64,000 nucleotides of DNA from Candidatus Sericytochromatia bacterium S15B-MN24 CBMW_12. GTDB lineage: Bacteria > Cyanobacteriota > Sericytochromatia > S15B-MN24 > UBA4093. The stretch spans positions 425,119 through 489,118 of the forward strand of contig DAZV01000026.1 of assembly GCA_002083825.1 (NCBI GenBank), read 5' to 3'. Shown here one piece after another: positions 41,818 through 51,539 of the stretch (within the stretch, counting starts at the first letter, position 1; every line of letters begins with the position of its first letter). The translations under genes were made by a program, and so were the position numbers. The notes under the pieces are model-generated. The model had not been told where the DNA came from and ran no database searches. It saw only the letters and a program-made list of their open reading frames with translations.

Positions 41818-43224
41818 ATGCGCACGCAGACGAGTTTGCTGTCCCTCGATGCCAAGCGAGAGGTTCTCGATCTGGCCCTGGAACGGTCTCGCCGAGCGGG
41901 GCGAGCGACTCTGATAGCTCTCGGAACCCTCCCCGTGAGGCAGGACCTGCGCGAGCGCCTGCTCGACGCTCCCGCCACCCCCAAGCTCGTCTGGACCGAA
42001 CTTTCCACGGGTTATCGCTTCCTGGGACTGGCGTCCGCTCACGGCCTGCGCGCGCTCGACGCGCAGACGGCCTGGGAGAGTCCCGACGACTGCCGCGCGT
42101 TGCTCGAAGCGGTCATTTGCGCTCCCGAGGTTCGCTCGGGGCTGCGGGTCTTCGGCGGAATCGCTTTCGACCCAGCCGCCGCGCCTTACCCCGCTTGGCC
42201 CGACGGCTCGCCGGCGAGATTCGTCCTGCCGCGCGTCCTCTTGCGTCAAGTGGGTGCCGAGGCGTCCCTGATCCTCACGGATTGGGCGCAACCCGAAGAT
42301 ACCCGGGAGGACTTGATTCGGCGCTTCGAGGATCTGCTTCGGGTCGTCGAGGACTGGGTTAGCGTCGATTCCTCCCGGGGGTTCCCGCGCGCCTGGCCGG
42401 TTGTACCGGAGCGGGCCCGCGAGCGCTGGACCGACATGGTGACCTCCGCGCTCCATCGCGTCGACGAGGGGGCCTTCACCAAGATCGTGCTCGCTCGGGA
42501 TGTCCCCTTGCGCTCCGAGGCCCCCTTTCCGATGGGGGCGGTCATTCGTGAACTCGAGGCGATCGCCACCTCGGGCACGGTCTTCGGGTTTCAGTTCGAG
42601 GGTGATTCCGCCTTCGTGGGCGCGACCCCGGAACTGCTCGTCTCGGTTACCGGCGACGTGGTCCGGAGCGATTGCCTGGCGGGCACCTGCCGCCGCACCG
42701 GCGACGCGCAAGAGGACGATCGCCTGGCCTGGGCCCTGCTCGCCGACGACAAAGAGCGTCGGGAGCACGAGCACGTGATCGCCGCGGTCACCGAGGCCCT
42801 GGCTCCCCTCTGCCGGAACTTCGACGTTCCCGAGACGCCCACCCTCATGGTCTTGCCAACCCTGCAGCACCTCCATACCCCGGTCTCGGGCCTGCTGCGA
42901 GAGGGCGTGACGCTCGGAAGCATCCTCCGCCGCCTGCATCCCACTCCGGCCGTGGGGGGGACCCCCCGAAACACAGCCTTGGAAGTCATCAGCGAGCTCG
43001 AAGTTCGCCCCAGAGGCTGGTATGCTGGGGCAATCGGCTGGATCGGTATGGAAGATGCCAGTTTCTCGGTGGGAATTCGTTCGGCGGTCCTGCACGCCGA
43101 GGGGGCCGTCGTCTTTGGCGGCGCGGGCATCGTGAGAGGCTCCGATCCGGCCGCCGAATGGGATGAAACGCAGCGAAAAGCCGCCACTCTGCTCGACCTG
43201 CTCATGAGAGGAACGCACGAATGA
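41818..43224 (+). CDS. menF: isochorismate synthase
   Basis: MenF isomerises chorismate to isochorismate, the entry to menaquinone. It has 468 residues from ATG 41818, which has AGGTGAT just upstream. The chorismate-binding domain holds FTKIVLARDV, FGFQFEGDSAFVGATPELLV, CLAGTCRRTG, DDKERREHEHVI, LQHLHTPVSG, LHPTPAVGGTP and RGWYAGAIGWIG. No pabA or trpG-type partner is nearby, which favours isochorismate synthase over anthranilate or PABA synthase. Its stop overlaps the menD start (ATGA). Confidence 0.94.
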   Translation: MRTQTSLLSLDAKREVLDLALERSRRAGRATLIALGTLPVRQDLRERLLDAPATPKLVWTELSTGYRFLGLASAHGLRALDAQTAWESPDDCRALLEAVICAPEVRSGLRVFGGIAFDPAAAPYPAWPDGSPARFVLPRVLLRQVGAEASLILTDWAQPEDTREDLIRRFEDLLRVVEDWVSVDSSRGFPRAWPVVPERARERWTDMVTSALHRVDEGAFTKIVLARDVPLRSEAPFPMGAVIRELEAIATSGTVFGFQFEGDSAFVGATPELLVSVTGDVVRSDCLAGTCRRTGDAQEDDRLAWALLADDKERREHEHVIAAVTEALAPLCRNFDVPETPTLMVLPTLQHLHTPVSGLLREGVTLGSILRRLHPTPAVGGTPRNTALEVISELEVRPRGWYAGAIGWIGMEDASFSVGIRSAVLHAEGAVVFGGAGIVRGSDPAAEWDETQRKAATLLDLLMRGTHE

Positions 43225-44972
43225 CGCCTCCCAATCTCAACGCCCTCTGGGCGGGCACCCTGATGGAGGCCCTGGTCTCCGCGGGCGTGGCGCATGTTTG
43301 CATCTCGCCCGGCTCGCGCTCGACTCCGCTCGCCAACGCCGCCTACGGTCATCCCGATCTCAAAACTTCCGTTCACCTCGACGAGCGCTCGGCGGCCTTC
43401 TTCGCCCTGGGCCTCGCCAAGGCCCAGGGAAAGCCCGTCGCCCTGGTCTGCACCTCCGGGACGGCGAGCGCCAATTACCATCCCGCCGTGATCGAGGCCT
43501 CGCTCTCGCGCGTGCCGCTTATCGTGCTCTCCGCGGATCGTCCCCCCGAGCTTCGCCAGGCAGGCGCCGCGCAGACCATCGACCAGCTTCAGCTCTTCGG
43601 AAACGCCGTCCGTTTCTTCCAGGACCTTCCCGTCCCCGAGCCCAAGCTGGCACTGCTCAGGACGCTCCAGACCATCGCGCGTCACGCCGTGACCCGGGCG
43701 ATCGGCTACCCAGCAGGCCCGGTTCACTTGAACGTGCCGCTTCGCGATCCGCTCCCGCCGGTCTTGCAAGACTCCGGGCGCATGGCCGAACTCGCCGCCA
43801 TGCTTCGCGAGGAAGCGGCTGCCTGCCCGGATTTTCCGGTGGCGCCTTCCATCCCCATGCCCGGTAGCACCGTCTTGCTGCAACTGGCCGATGCGCTCGC
43901 CAAGAGTCAGCGGCCGCTGATCGTCGCCGGCCCTCAAGCCGTTCGGCCCGCGGAAGTCTTTGCCGTCATTCGCTTCGCCGAGCGTTTCGGGGTTCCCATT
44001 CTTGCCGACATCGCGTCGGGCCTGCGCTTCCTGGAGAGCCCGATGGTCATGTCGGGGGCGGATGCCTTCTTGAAGGCCGAGGCGATCGCCGAAAAGAAAC
44101 CCGACCTGGTCCTCCGGATTGGCGATCTTCCGACGTCCATGCCCGTCAACGAGTTCCTCGCGCGGCATCGGTCGCCGACTCTGGCCATCGGCCCCGAACG
44201 CCTGCGTCACGACCCGGAGGCCCTCGTCCATGCCGCCATCGAGGCGGAAGTGGGCTGGACCTTCGATCGCCTCCTTGACCTTCTTCCGCAGATGATGCCG
44301 GAGGTAGGCTGGACCCGTTCCTTCCAGGAGATGGAGGCCCTCACGGCCGAGGTCTTCGCGAATTCGGAACTCCCCCTCGAAGCCCATGCCAGCGTCTCGG
44401 CGCTGCGCGCCCTGCCGGCAGGCGGCTCGGTCTTCTTCTCCAACTCCATGCCCATCCGCTACGGCGAGACCTTCTGCCGTCAAGCCGCTCCCGGAGTGCG
44501 CGTCCATGTGAGCCGCGGAGCCAACGGAATCGACGGCATTCCCTCCACCGCCCTGGGCATCGCGACCGGTTCCGAGGGGCCGACCCTGCTCGTGACCGGG
44601 GACCTGGCCTTCCTGCATGATTTCGGCGGACTCGCCGCCGCCCGGAACGTTCGCCATCCGGTCGTCATCCTGCTTCTCAACAACGACGGCGGAGGCATCT
44701 TCAACTTTCTCCCCATCTCGGGATTCCCGGAGGTCTTCGAACCCCTCTTCGGCACCCCCCATGGCCTGGATCTCAGTCTCGTCTCGCGTCTTTACGGCTG
44801 GCATCACGAGCGGAGCGAGGACGGTGCAGACATCCAGGCGACGGTCGAGCTGGCCTTCGCGCAGGGTGGCCTTCACGTGATCGAGGTGCGGACGGTTCGC
44901 GAGGACACCGTCCGGGACCATCGCGCCCTCATGGACCGGCTGGTCGAGTCCTTGGAGGCGCTCCCATGCTGA
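43221..44972 (+). CDS. menD: SEPHCHC synthase (MenD)
   Basis: This thiamine-diphosphate enzyme adds 2-oxoglutarate-derived succinyl semialdehyde to isochorismate. It has 583 residues with the N-terminal VSAGVAHVCISPGSRSTPLA and HLDERSAAFFALGLAKA (catalytic Glu region), a central TPP domain and the ThDP/Mg motif GDLAFLHDFGGLAAARN followed by LLNNDGGGIFNFLP. The start overlaps menF by 4 bases, and the end overlaps menH by 7 bases. Confidence 0.96.
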   Translation: MTPPNLNALWAGTLMEALVSAGVAHVCISPGSRSTPLANAAYGHPDLKTSVHLDERSAAFFALGLAKAQGKPVALVCTSGTASANYHPAVIEASLSRVPLIVLSADRPPELRQAGAAQTIDQLQLFGNAVRFFQDLPVPEPKLALLRTLQTIARHAVTRAIGYPAGPVHLNVPLRDPLPPVLQDSGRMAELAAMLREEAAACPDFPVAPSIPMPGSTVLLQLADALAKSQRPLIVAGPQAVRPAEVFAVIRFAERFGVPILADIASGLRFLESPMVMSGADAFLKAEAIAEKKPDLVLRIGDLPTSMPVNEFLARHRSPTLAIGPERLRHDPEALVHAAIEAEVGWTFDRLLDLLPQMMPEVGWTRSFQEMEALTAEVFANSELPLEAHASVSALRALPAGGSVFFSNSMPIRYGETFCRQAAPGVRVHVSRGANGIDGIPSTALGIATGSEGPTLLVTGDLAFLHDFGGLAAARNVRHPVVILLLNNDGGGIFNFLPISGFPEVFEPLFGTPHGLDLSLVSRLYGWHHERSEDGADIQATVELAFAQGGLHVIEVRTVREDTVRDHRALMDRLVESLEALPC

Positions 44973-45796
44973 GCGAGACCTTGAAGATCGACGGCCGCAC
45001 CTGGCATGTCCATCACCGGGGCGAGGCCTCGGCTCCCGCGCTGCTGCTGCTTCATGGCTTCACCGGTAGCGGGCGGAGCTGGCAGGAACTCGCAGAGATG
45101 CTTCCCGACTGGCGCATCATCGCGCCGGACCTGCCGGGACACGGCAAGACGGATCCGCCCGCGGGCGCCATGCCCGAGGTCGCCAGGGACCTCGTCGCCC
45201 TGCTCGATCGCCTGGGTGTCTCCAAGGCCCTGGTGATCGGCTACTCGATGGGTGGGCGGCTCGCCCTGCACCTCGCCGTTCATGCGCCCGAGCGCATTCT
45301 AGGTTTGGTGGTCATCGGAGCCAGCCCCGGCCTGCCGGATGAAGAAGCCCGCGCGGCCCGTCGCTCGGTCGATGAGCAACTCGCCCTTCGCATCGAGACG
45401 GATCTCGACGGTTTCGTCGGGGACTGGGAGGCCCTGCCGCTCTTCGGAACGCAACGGACCCAGTCTCCGGAAACCCGGGAGCGAATCCGCGAAACTCGCC
45501 GCTCTCACGATCCCCAGGCCCTCGCGGCGGCCTTGCGGCACATGGGAACCGGCGCGCAGCCTCCGCTGCACGACCGCCTCGGCGAACTTGCGATGCCCAT
45601 GCTCTGGATCACCGGGGAGTACGACGCCAAGTTCCGGGCGATCGCCCAGTCCGTCGCCCCCCGTCTGCCATCCGCCCACTTCGCCATCGTTCCCTACGCT
45701 GGCCATGCGGTTCACGTCGATCGCCCCAGCGCGGTGGTGGCGCTTTTGGGGGCTTTCAGGAACGCGTACCCTGGCATCTCGCTCGCCTCTCCCTGA
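44966..45796 (+). CDS. menH: SHCHC synthase (MenH)
   Basis: This alpha/beta hydrolase eliminates pyruvate from SEPHCHC. It has 276 residues with an oxyanion loop [25 protein letters not shown], nucleophile Ser94 in [11 protein letters not shown], an Asp in TGEYDAKF and a His in [10 protein letters not shown], which together give the expected triad. It starts 7 bases inside menD. A 62-base gap then precedes menB, the only real gap in this operon. Confidence 0.93.
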   Translation: MLSETLKIDGRTWHVHHRGEASAPALLLLHGFTGSGRSWQELAEMLPDWRIIAPDLPGHGKTDPPAGAMPEVARDLVALLDRLGVSKALVIGYSMGGRLALHLAVHAPERILGLVVIGASPGLPDEEARAARRSVDEQLALRIETDLDGFVGDWEALPLFGTQRTQSPETRERIRETRRSHDPQALAAALRHMGTGAQPPLHDRLGELAMPMLWITGEYDAKFRAIAQSVAPRLPSAHFAIVPYAGHAVHVDRPSAVVALLGAFRNAYPGISLASP

Positions 45797-45858
45797 CGAT
45801 CCGGACAACTTACGGATGTGTCGCAGGTGCTGATTCCGAAACAAGGAGATTTCACAAG

Positions 45859-46692
45859 ATGATGACTGATACGCTCGCTATCGCCTGGGCCAAGGTGAAG
45901 GAATTCGAGGACATCCGCTACGAAAAGGCCGAGGGGATCGCCAAGATCACCATCAACCGCCCCGAAGTGCGCAACGCCTTCCGTCCCCAGACCCTTTTCG
46001 AGCTATCCTGGGCCTTCACGGACGCCCGCGAGGACTCGGAGGTCGGCGTGATCATCCTGACGGGCGAAGGGCCACATGCCTTCTGCTCGGGTGGCGATCA
46101 GCGCATCCGCGGCGATAAGGGCTATGTCGGCAGCGACGGCGTTCCGCGCCTCAACGTGCTCGATCTTCAGAAGCAGATCCGCTCGCTGCCCAAGCCCGTC
46201 GTCGCCATGGTGGCGGGTTACGCCGTCGGCGGCGGCCACGTCCTTCACGTGGTCTGCGACCTGACCCTCGCCGCCGACAACGCTCGCTTCGGCCAGACCG
46301 GTCCCAAGGTCGGCTCCTTCGACGGCGGCTTCGGCGCGAGCTACCTGGCCTCGCTGGTCGGCCAGAAGAAGGCCCGCGAGATCTGGTACCTCTGCCGCCA
46401 GTACGATGCCCAGGAAGCCCTGGACATGGGTCTGGTGAACAAGGTCGTCCCCCTGGATCAGCTGGAGGCCGAAACGGTCCAGTGGTGCCGCGAGATGCTC
46501 CAGCACAGCCCCCTGGCTCTGCGCCTCCTGAAGTCGTCCTTCAACGCCGACCTCGACGGCCAGGCCGGCATCCAGGAGCTCGCCGGCAACGCCACCCTGC
46601 TCTACTACATGTCGGAAGAAGCCCAGGAAGGGAAGAAGGCCTACCTCGAGAAGCGTCAGCCGAACTTCTCGGACTTCCCCCGCCTGCCGTAG
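45859..46692 (+). CDS. menB: 1,4-dihydroxy-2-naphthoyl-CoA synthase
   Basis: This crotonase-fold enzyme closes the second ring of menaquinone. It has 277 residues with [30 protein letters not shown] (oxyanion hole), [23 protein letters not shown] and the MenB-specific [34 protein letters not shown] 45859 follows AAGGAGA at 45842-45848. ATG 45862 is also possible. There are 3 bases to menA. Confidence 0.97.
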   Translation: MMTDTLAIAWAKVKEFEDIRYEKAEGIAKITINRPEVRNAFRPQTLFELSWAFTDAREDSEVGVIILTGEGPHAFCSGGDQRIRGDKGYVGSDGVPRLNVLDLQKQIRSLPKPVVAMVAGYAVGGGHVLHVVCDLTLAADNARFGQTGPKVGSFDGGFGASYLASLVGQKKAREIWYLCRQYDAQEALDMGLVNKVVPLDQLEAETVQWCREMLQHSPLALRLLKSSFNADLDGQAGIQELAGNATLLYYMSEEAQEGKKAYLEKRQPNFSDFPRLP

Positions 46693-46695
46693 ACC

Positions 46696-47589
46696 ATGCA
46701 GACCGCCGTCGCTCCCCATCCCGTGAAGGTCTGGCTGCTGGCGTCGCGCCTGCGCACCTTGCCGGCCGCCGTCGCGCCGGTTATCGTGGGCACGGCGCTC
46801 GCCATCGCCCATGGAGTCTTCGCTTGGGGCCCCGCACTGGCCGCTCTGCTGGGAGCATGCTTGATTCAGGTGGGGACCAACTTCGCAAACGATTACTTCG
46901 ACTTCAAGAGCGGGGCCGATACCGCCGAGCGTCTCGGCCCCCTCCGGGTCACGCAGTCGGGATTGGTCACGGCGTCCCAGATCAAGACGGCTACGGCGAT
47001 CGCCTTCGCGCTCGCCACCCTCTGCGGCCTCTATCTGACCTGGGTGGGCGGATGGCCGATCGTCGCGATTGGCTTGCTGTCTATCCTGTCCGGGCTCGCC
47101 TATACCGGCGGCCCGTTTCCCCTGGGCTATAACGGCTTGGGAGACCTCTTCGTCTTCGTCTTCTTCGGACTCGTGGCCTTGACCGGGACTTACTACGTCC
47201 AGGCCCTCAGCCTCAGCCCGATAGCGGTGGCGGTGGCGGTCCCGGTGGGCCTGCTCTCGACCGCCATCATCGTGGTGAACAACCTTCGCGACATCGCTAC
47301 CGACGTGGTGGCGGGCAAGCGAACGCTCGCCGTCATGTTCGGTCGCGGCTTCGCGCGTAACGAGTACCTGGTCCTCGTCGTCCTTGCCTACCTCGCGCCT
47401 CTCGCGCTGATCGGCGCGGGTTCGCTTTCCTGGGGGGCGGCCTTGCCGCTCCTGACCCTCCCGATGGCCGTTCCCCTCGTCCGTAAGGTCTTCACGGTGC
47501 AGGGGCCCGCCCTCAATGCCGTACTGGCCGGTACCGGCCAGTTGCTCCTGGCGTTCAGCGTCCTGCTCGCCGTGGGACTGCTGCTTTGA
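46696..47589 (+). CDS. menA: 1,4-dihydroxy-2-naphthoate polyprenyltransferase
   Basis: This UbiA-family membrane enzyme attaches the polyprenyl chain to DHNA with loss of CO2. It has 297 residues and about eight to nine predicted helices. Asp-rich motifs: TNFANDYFDFKSGAD near residue 65-80 and VNNLRDIATDVVAGKRTLAV near 195. The polyprenyl donor should come from hepT. Its stop overlaps the TTG start of menC (TTGA). Confidence 0.95.
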   Translation: MQTAVAPHPVKVWLLASRLRTLPAAVAPVIVGTALAIAHGVFAWGPALAALLGACLIQVGTNFANDYFDFKSGADTAERLGPLRVTQSGLVTASQIKTATAIAFALATLCGLYLTWVGGWPIVAIGLLSILSGLAYTGGPFPLGYNGLGDLFVFVFFGLVALTGTYYVQALSLSPIAVAVAVPVGLLSTAIIVVNNLRDIATDVVAGKRTLAVMFGRGFARNEYLVLVVLAYLAPLALIGAGSLSWGAALPLLTLPMAVPLVRKVFTVQGPALNAVLAGTGQLLLAFSVLLAVGLLL

Positions 47590-48677
47590 GAATCCGGGCC
47601 GTCCCCTACGAGGTCCCTTACCGGCGGCCCATTCAGACGGCCCACGGCGAGCTTCTCACCCGCAAGGGGTACTGGGTTCTCGCCGAAGACGACTCCGGGC
47701 ATGTCGGCCTGGGCGAGGTCGCTCCGCTCCCTGCCTGGGGTACCGAGACCTTCGAGGCCGCCGGTGCGGCCCTGTCCGCCCTGTCGTTCGACCTCGCGTC
47801 GGTCGAGACCCAGGACCCCCAAGCCTGGCTCGGCGCCGCGGGACTGTCTCGCGAGTCGACTCCCGCCACGGCGGCCGGCGTGGAACTCGCATGCCTGGAC
47901 CTCCTGGCCCGGCGCCGAGGCCTGTCCCTGGCATCCCTGCTCGCGCAAAAGCCATCGGGAACGGGAGTTCCGCTCGAGAGGGTCCCCCTCAACGCGCTTC
48001 TGACCTCCCGCGAGCCTGACGAACTGGTCGCCGAAGCGCGCCGCCGCCTCGCCGAAGGCTATAAAACCCTCAAGCTCAAGGTCGGAGTCGGGGCGATCGC
48101 CCGAGACGTCTCCCGCGTCAGAGCCCTGCGAGAGGCCGTGGGCCCCGACGTGGGCCTCCGCGCCGATGCCAACGCCGCCTGGGACCGCGACGACGCCGTG
48201 AAGGCGATCAGACAACTCCGGCCGTTCGACTTGCAATACCTCGAACAGCCCGTCGCGAGCGCGAACGACCTGGCCTTTCTTCGCGATCGGGCCTGCATCC
48301 CCATCGCTGCCGACGAGTCGGCCCAGGACCCGGTCGCCGTTCGCCGGTTGCTCGCCGAGCATGCCGTCGATTGGCTCATCCTCAAGCCCATGGCTCTCGG
48401 TGGCTTGGTCTACACGGCTCAACTCGCGCGGGAGGCTCAGAGGGCCGGGATCGGCTTGACGCTGACCTCGGTCCTGGACCGGGGCATCGGCACCGCCGGC
48501 GCGCTTCACCTGGCGGCAGCCCTGGGAGTGGAGACGGCTTGCGGGCTCTCGAACACCCACATGGCTGCGGAGCACTTCGTCGGTCACCTGCCCGAACAGG
48601 GCGAACTCACCGTCGCGGGCCCCGGCCACGCTGTGCTACTGGCGCCGTTCACCTTCGACGACCGAGGTCGAAGGTGA
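47586..48677 (+). CDS. menC: o-succinylbenzoate synthase
   Basis: This enolase-superfamily dehydratase makes o-succinylbenzoate from SHCHC. It has 363 residues with TTG 47586 as start, coupled to menA. Catalytic features are present: TLKLKVG with the K-x-K base, LRADANAAW and LEQPV and AADES as the three metal carboxylates, and LKPMALGG with the second lysine. N-terminal capping domain begins VPYEVPYRRPIQTAHGEL. Confidence 0.93.
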   Translation: MRIRAVPYEVPYRRPIQTAHGELLTRKGYWVLAEDDSGHVGLGEVAPLPAWGTETFEAAGAALSALSFDLASVETQDPQAWLGAAGLSRESTPATAAGVELACLDLLARRRGLSLASLLAQKPSGTGVPLERVPLNALLTSREPDELVAEARRRLAEGYKTLKLKVGVGAIARDVSRVRALREAVGPDVGLRADANAAWDRDDAVKAIRQLRPFDLQYLEQPVASANDLAFLRDRACIPIAADESAQDPVAVRRLLAEHAVDWLILKPMALGGLVYTAQLAREAQRAGIGLTLTSVLDRGIGTAGALHLAAALGVETACGLSNTHMAAEHFVGHLPEQGELTVAGPGHAVLLAPFTFDDRGRR

Positions 48678-50227
48678 ATCCCCCCGAGCCCCTTTCCCCC
48701 CCGACGCTGCTGGCCGCCGAGCGGCAGCCGGATCATCCCGCCTTGATCTGGCGCGGGGAGGCCTGGAGCTACCGCCGCTTCGAGGAACGCATCCAGCAAG
48801 CCGCCAAGCGCTTGGTCAGCCTGGGCCTCGGAAAGGAAGCCCGAGTCGGCCTTTGGGCGCCTAATTCACCCGACTGGGCGGTGCTGACGCACGCCATCCT
48901 GCGCGTAGGGGCCGTCTTGCTCCCGCTCAACACGCGCCTGACCGATCACGAATTCATCTTCCAGGCATCCGGCGTCACGGCCCTCCTGGGGGATCCCGCA
49001 AGAGCCGTTCGCGCGCGAAGCATCCTGCCTGCCGAAATTCCCGTCTTCTTGCTCGATTATCCCATGCTCGGCCCTTCGGCGTCCGCCGCCCGGGTTGCCG
49101 GCCCTCCTGTAACCGATTCTCTCGAACCCGGCCCCGCCCCCCGCGACATCCCCGAGTTCTGGCGGGTGGCCCCCGCTTCGAGCCCGCTGCCCGAAGCGTT
49201 GGATCCCGATGCCGAGCAGGCCATCCTCTTCACGTCGGGGACCAGCGGAAAGCCCAAGGGGGCCGTGTTGACCTGGGGCAATCAGCTCGCGAGCGCCGAG
49301 GCTTCCGCGAGCTTACTTCCCCTCACGCCTGCCGACCGGTGGCTGGATTGCATGCCCCTGTTCCACGTGGGCGGCCTGAACATCCTCTTCCGGTGCGCGC
49401 TCGCAGGCGCGACGGTCATCCTTCACGAACGCTTCGATGCCGCGGAGGTCAACCTCGCCTGCGATCGGGACGGCGCAACCGTGGTCTCGCTCGTGGCCGC
49501 GACCCTGAGCCGAACGCTGGATGCTCGGACGACTCCGCTGCCGCAAAGCGTCCGAGCCGTCTTGATAGGCGGCGGTCCGGTCCCCCCCGACCTGATCGAG
49601 CGCTGTCCCCAGGCCCTTCCCACCTTCGGCATGACCGAGACCTGCTCGGGAGTGACCCTGGTCGCTCCCGGGGCGTCCGACGCGGACCGGGCCACCGCAG
49701 GCCGCCCCCTGGCTCGCGTGGAGCTTCAGATCCGGGGGGAGGCAGGTGAGCTTCTGCCCGCAGGCTCGCCCGGAATGCTGGCCGTGAGGGGACCCATGGT
49801 CATGCGTGGTTACCTGGACACCGAGGCGACGGACAGGGCCTTGCCGGATGGCTGGCTCCAGACCGGCGACTTCGGCATGCTCGACGCGGAGGGGCGGCTT
49901 ACCGTCTTGACGCGGCGCGACGACCTGATCGTTTCGGGAGGCGAGAACGTCTACCCCGCGGAGATCGAAGCCGCGCTGAGGGCCCACCCCGCCGTTCGCG
50001 AGGCCGCCGTCGTGGCCATCCCCCACCCGCGCTGGGGCCAAGCCCCGCTGGCCTTCGTGGTCTCTCGGCAAGCCATCGAGGAACGAGAACTGCGGGCTTT
50101 TCTGGCCGGACACCTGGCGCGCTACAAGCTGCCGGCGAGCTTTCACTACATCGAGGCATTGCCTCAGCTCTCGAACGGCAAGATCGACAGGCGATCGCTC
50201 GAGGCCCTCGCGCTTCATCACTCGTAG
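48674..50227 (+). CDS. menE: o-succinylbenzoate-CoA ligase
   Basis: This acyl-adenylating enzyme activates o-succinylbenzoate with CoA. It has 517 residues from GTG 48674, overlapping the menC stop (GTGA) and preceded by GAAGG. ATP motif FTSGTSGKPKGAVLTW, then FGMTETCSG, DGWLQTGDFGMLDAEG, RRDDLIVSGGENVYPAEIE and the catalytic lysine in LSNGKIDRRSL. It is the last gene of the operon. No clear terminator follows. Confidence 0.94.
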   Translation: MNPPEPLSPPTLLAAERQPDHPALIWRGEAWSYRRFEERIQQAAKRLVSLGLGKEARVGLWAPNSPDWAVLTHAILRVGAVLLPLNTRLTDHEFIFQASGVTALLGDPARAVRARSILPAEIPVFLLDYPMLGPSASAARVAGPPVTDSLEPGPAPRDIPEFWRVAPASSPLPEALDPDAEQAILFTSGTSGKPKGAVLTWGNQLASAEASASLLPLTPADRWLDCMPLFHVGGLNILFRCALAGATVILHERFDAAEVNLACDRDGATVVSLVAATLSRTLDARTTPLPQSVRAVLIGGGPVPPDLIERCPQALPTFGMTETCSGVTLVAPGASDADRATAGRPLARVELQIRGEAGELLPAGSPGMLAVRGPMVMRGYLDTEATDRALPDGWLQTGDFGMLDAEGRLTVLTRRDDLIVSGGENVYPAEIEAALRAHPAVREAAVVAIPHPRWGQAPLAFVVSRQAIEERELRAFLAGHLARYKLPASFHYIEALPQLSNGKIDRRSLEALALHHS

Positions 50228-50344
50228 TGCTGCGGCGGGGCCTCTTATAGTACAATGGTTCGGTTGTTCCGCAGCTTCTGCGGCGTCCATCCCGCGATCG
50301 CTCGCGCCTGCGAGCCTTGCTCTCCTGTTGAGGCTCCATCGACC

Positions 50345-51199
50345 ATGTCCCCGCGCACACACAAATCTCCCGCCTATTCGGATATCAATCTTTCCAACTG
50401 GAAGGACTATCCCGACATCATGACGGACAGCCTCTGGCAGTTTCCGTCCCGCGACAGGTCCGGGACGCATGTCGGGGATTACCACGGCAACTTCATCCCC
50501 CAGGTGGCCCAGCAGATCTTGCTGCGCTACTCCAAGGCGGGCGATGTGGTGCTGGATATGTTCCTCGGGATGGGAACGAGCATGATCGAGTGCCGGCGAC
50601 TCGGCCGCAACGGCATCGGGATCGAGTTGCTGCCTGAAATTGCAGAGCGTTCGAACGCCCGCATCGAGGCCACCGAGAACCCTCACGACGTGCGAACGGT
50701 CGTGGTGAACGGTAGCTCTGCCGACGCCGAGACCCACCGGAAGGTCCGCACGGCGCTGCAAGGCTTCAGCCGGGCCGAGGCGGATCTGGTCTTCCTGCAT
50801 CCGCCTTACTCGGATATCATCCGCTTCTCCAACGGCGAGAATCCCGACGACCTTTCCACCGTCGAATCCGACGAAGAGTTCGTGGAACGCTTCGGCGAGG
50901 TGGCGCGGGCCAGCTTCGACCTGCTCGCCCCGGGGCGCTTCATGGCGCTCGTGATCGGGGACAAGTACGCCAAGGGAGAGTGGGTGCCGCTGGGCTTCCA
51001 GTGCATGCAGGAATGCACGCAGGCGGGCTACTTGCTCAAGAGCATCGTGGTCAAGGACATCAACGGCAACGAGCGGGGCAAGGGCAAGAACGCCAATCTC
51101 TGGAAGTACCGCGCCCTGAAGGATGGTTACTACGTCTTCAAGCACGAGTACGTGATGCTCTTCCAGAAGCCCCAACTCAAAGCGAAGGCCCGCCGTTAG
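50345..51199 (+). CDS. orphan DNA (adenine/cytosine-N4 type) methyltransferase
   Basis: This protein has 284 residues. ATG 50345 is favoured. An upstream in-frame ATG at 50255 would add a Cys/Arg-rich stretch of 30 residues without domain character. SAM-binding motif VVLDMFLGMGTSMIECRRLGRNGIGIEL (about 68) precedes the catalytic motif HPPY at 152-155, a variant of DPPY/NPPY. TDSLWQFPSRD near the N-terminus and YHGNFIPQVAQQILLRYS match amino-methylases of the N4/N6 type. No restriction endonuclease is adjacent. Possible -10 TACAAT at 50251-50256. The role is probably regulatory or protective, and the target site is unknown. Confidence 0.85.
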   Translation: MSPRTHKSPAYSDINLSNWKDYPDIMTDSLWQFPSRDRSGTHVGDYHGNFIPQVAQQILLRYSKAGDVVLDMFLGMGTSMIECRRLGRNGIGIELLPEIAERSNARIEATENPHDVRTVVVNGSSADAETHRKVRTALQGFSRAEADLVFLHPPYSDIIRFSNGENPDDLSTVESDEEFVERFGEVARASFDLLAPGRFMALVIGDKYAKGEWVPLGFQCMQECTQAGYLLKSIVVKDINGNERGKGKNANLWKYRALKDGYYVFKHEYVMLFQKPQLKAKARR

Positions 51200-51209
51200 G
51201 CGGGCCTTC
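51186..51209. terminator. terminator hairpin enclosing the methyltransferase stop codon
   Basis: A 10-bp G/C stem (51186-51195 with 51200-51209) carries the stop TAG of the methyltransferase in and beside its loop. The other strand's gene stops 4 bases beyond, so the hairpin probably serves both convergent genes. The following T-run is weak. Confidence 0.6.
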
Positions 51210-51212
51210 GGC

Positions 51213-51539
51213 TTAGACGGGTTCCGGGGTGAAGGTGACCGAGTAGCCTCCCTCGCGACCGACGGCTTCGCTCAGGGCAAATCCCCAGTCCGATTCGCCG
51301 GGCTTGACCTCGATTTCACGAAGCTTGAGCTTCATGGCGGCTCCTTGGCCCTCCATGGTCTCCGCGCGCAAGGGCAGGGATGGCTTGGTGCGCAGGGTTT
51401 CCACCAGAGCTTGGACCTGGGGATCGGAGGTGGGGGCGACGTCGATGCGATCGCCCTCGACGCTTACCTGGCCGGCGATTTCCGGCATGAAATCGGTGCT
51501 GGCGTCCAGTTTCCAGAGGTAAAAGGTCATGTTGCTCAT
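51213..51539 (-). CDS. small protein translationally coupled to the metallopeptidase gene
   Basis: This 108-residue protein has no recognised family, signal peptide or cysteine. It begins MSNMTFYLWKLDAS and is predicted mostly beta with acidic character, ending EGGYSVTFTPEPV. Its ATG shares a base with the stop of the upstream metallopeptidase gene (TAATG), so its synthesis depends on that gene. A small partner in this position is often an inhibitor, immunity protein or chaperone of the protease. That is inference only. Confidence 0.7.
   Translation of the reverse strand: MSNMTFYLWKLDASTDFMPEIAGQVSVEGDRIDVAPTSDPQVQALVETLRTKPSLPLRAETMEGQGAAMKLKLREIEVKPGESDWGFALSEAVGREGGYSVTFTPEPV

Noticed and set aside
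42591-44921. Minus-strand frame of 776 codons opposite menF/menD
   Set aside because: Antisense shadow of two clear enzymes, with no domain or start signal.
49313-51175. Minus-strand frame of 620 codons opposite menE and the methyltransferase
   Set aside because: Overlaps two well-supported genes and has no recognisable protein pattern.
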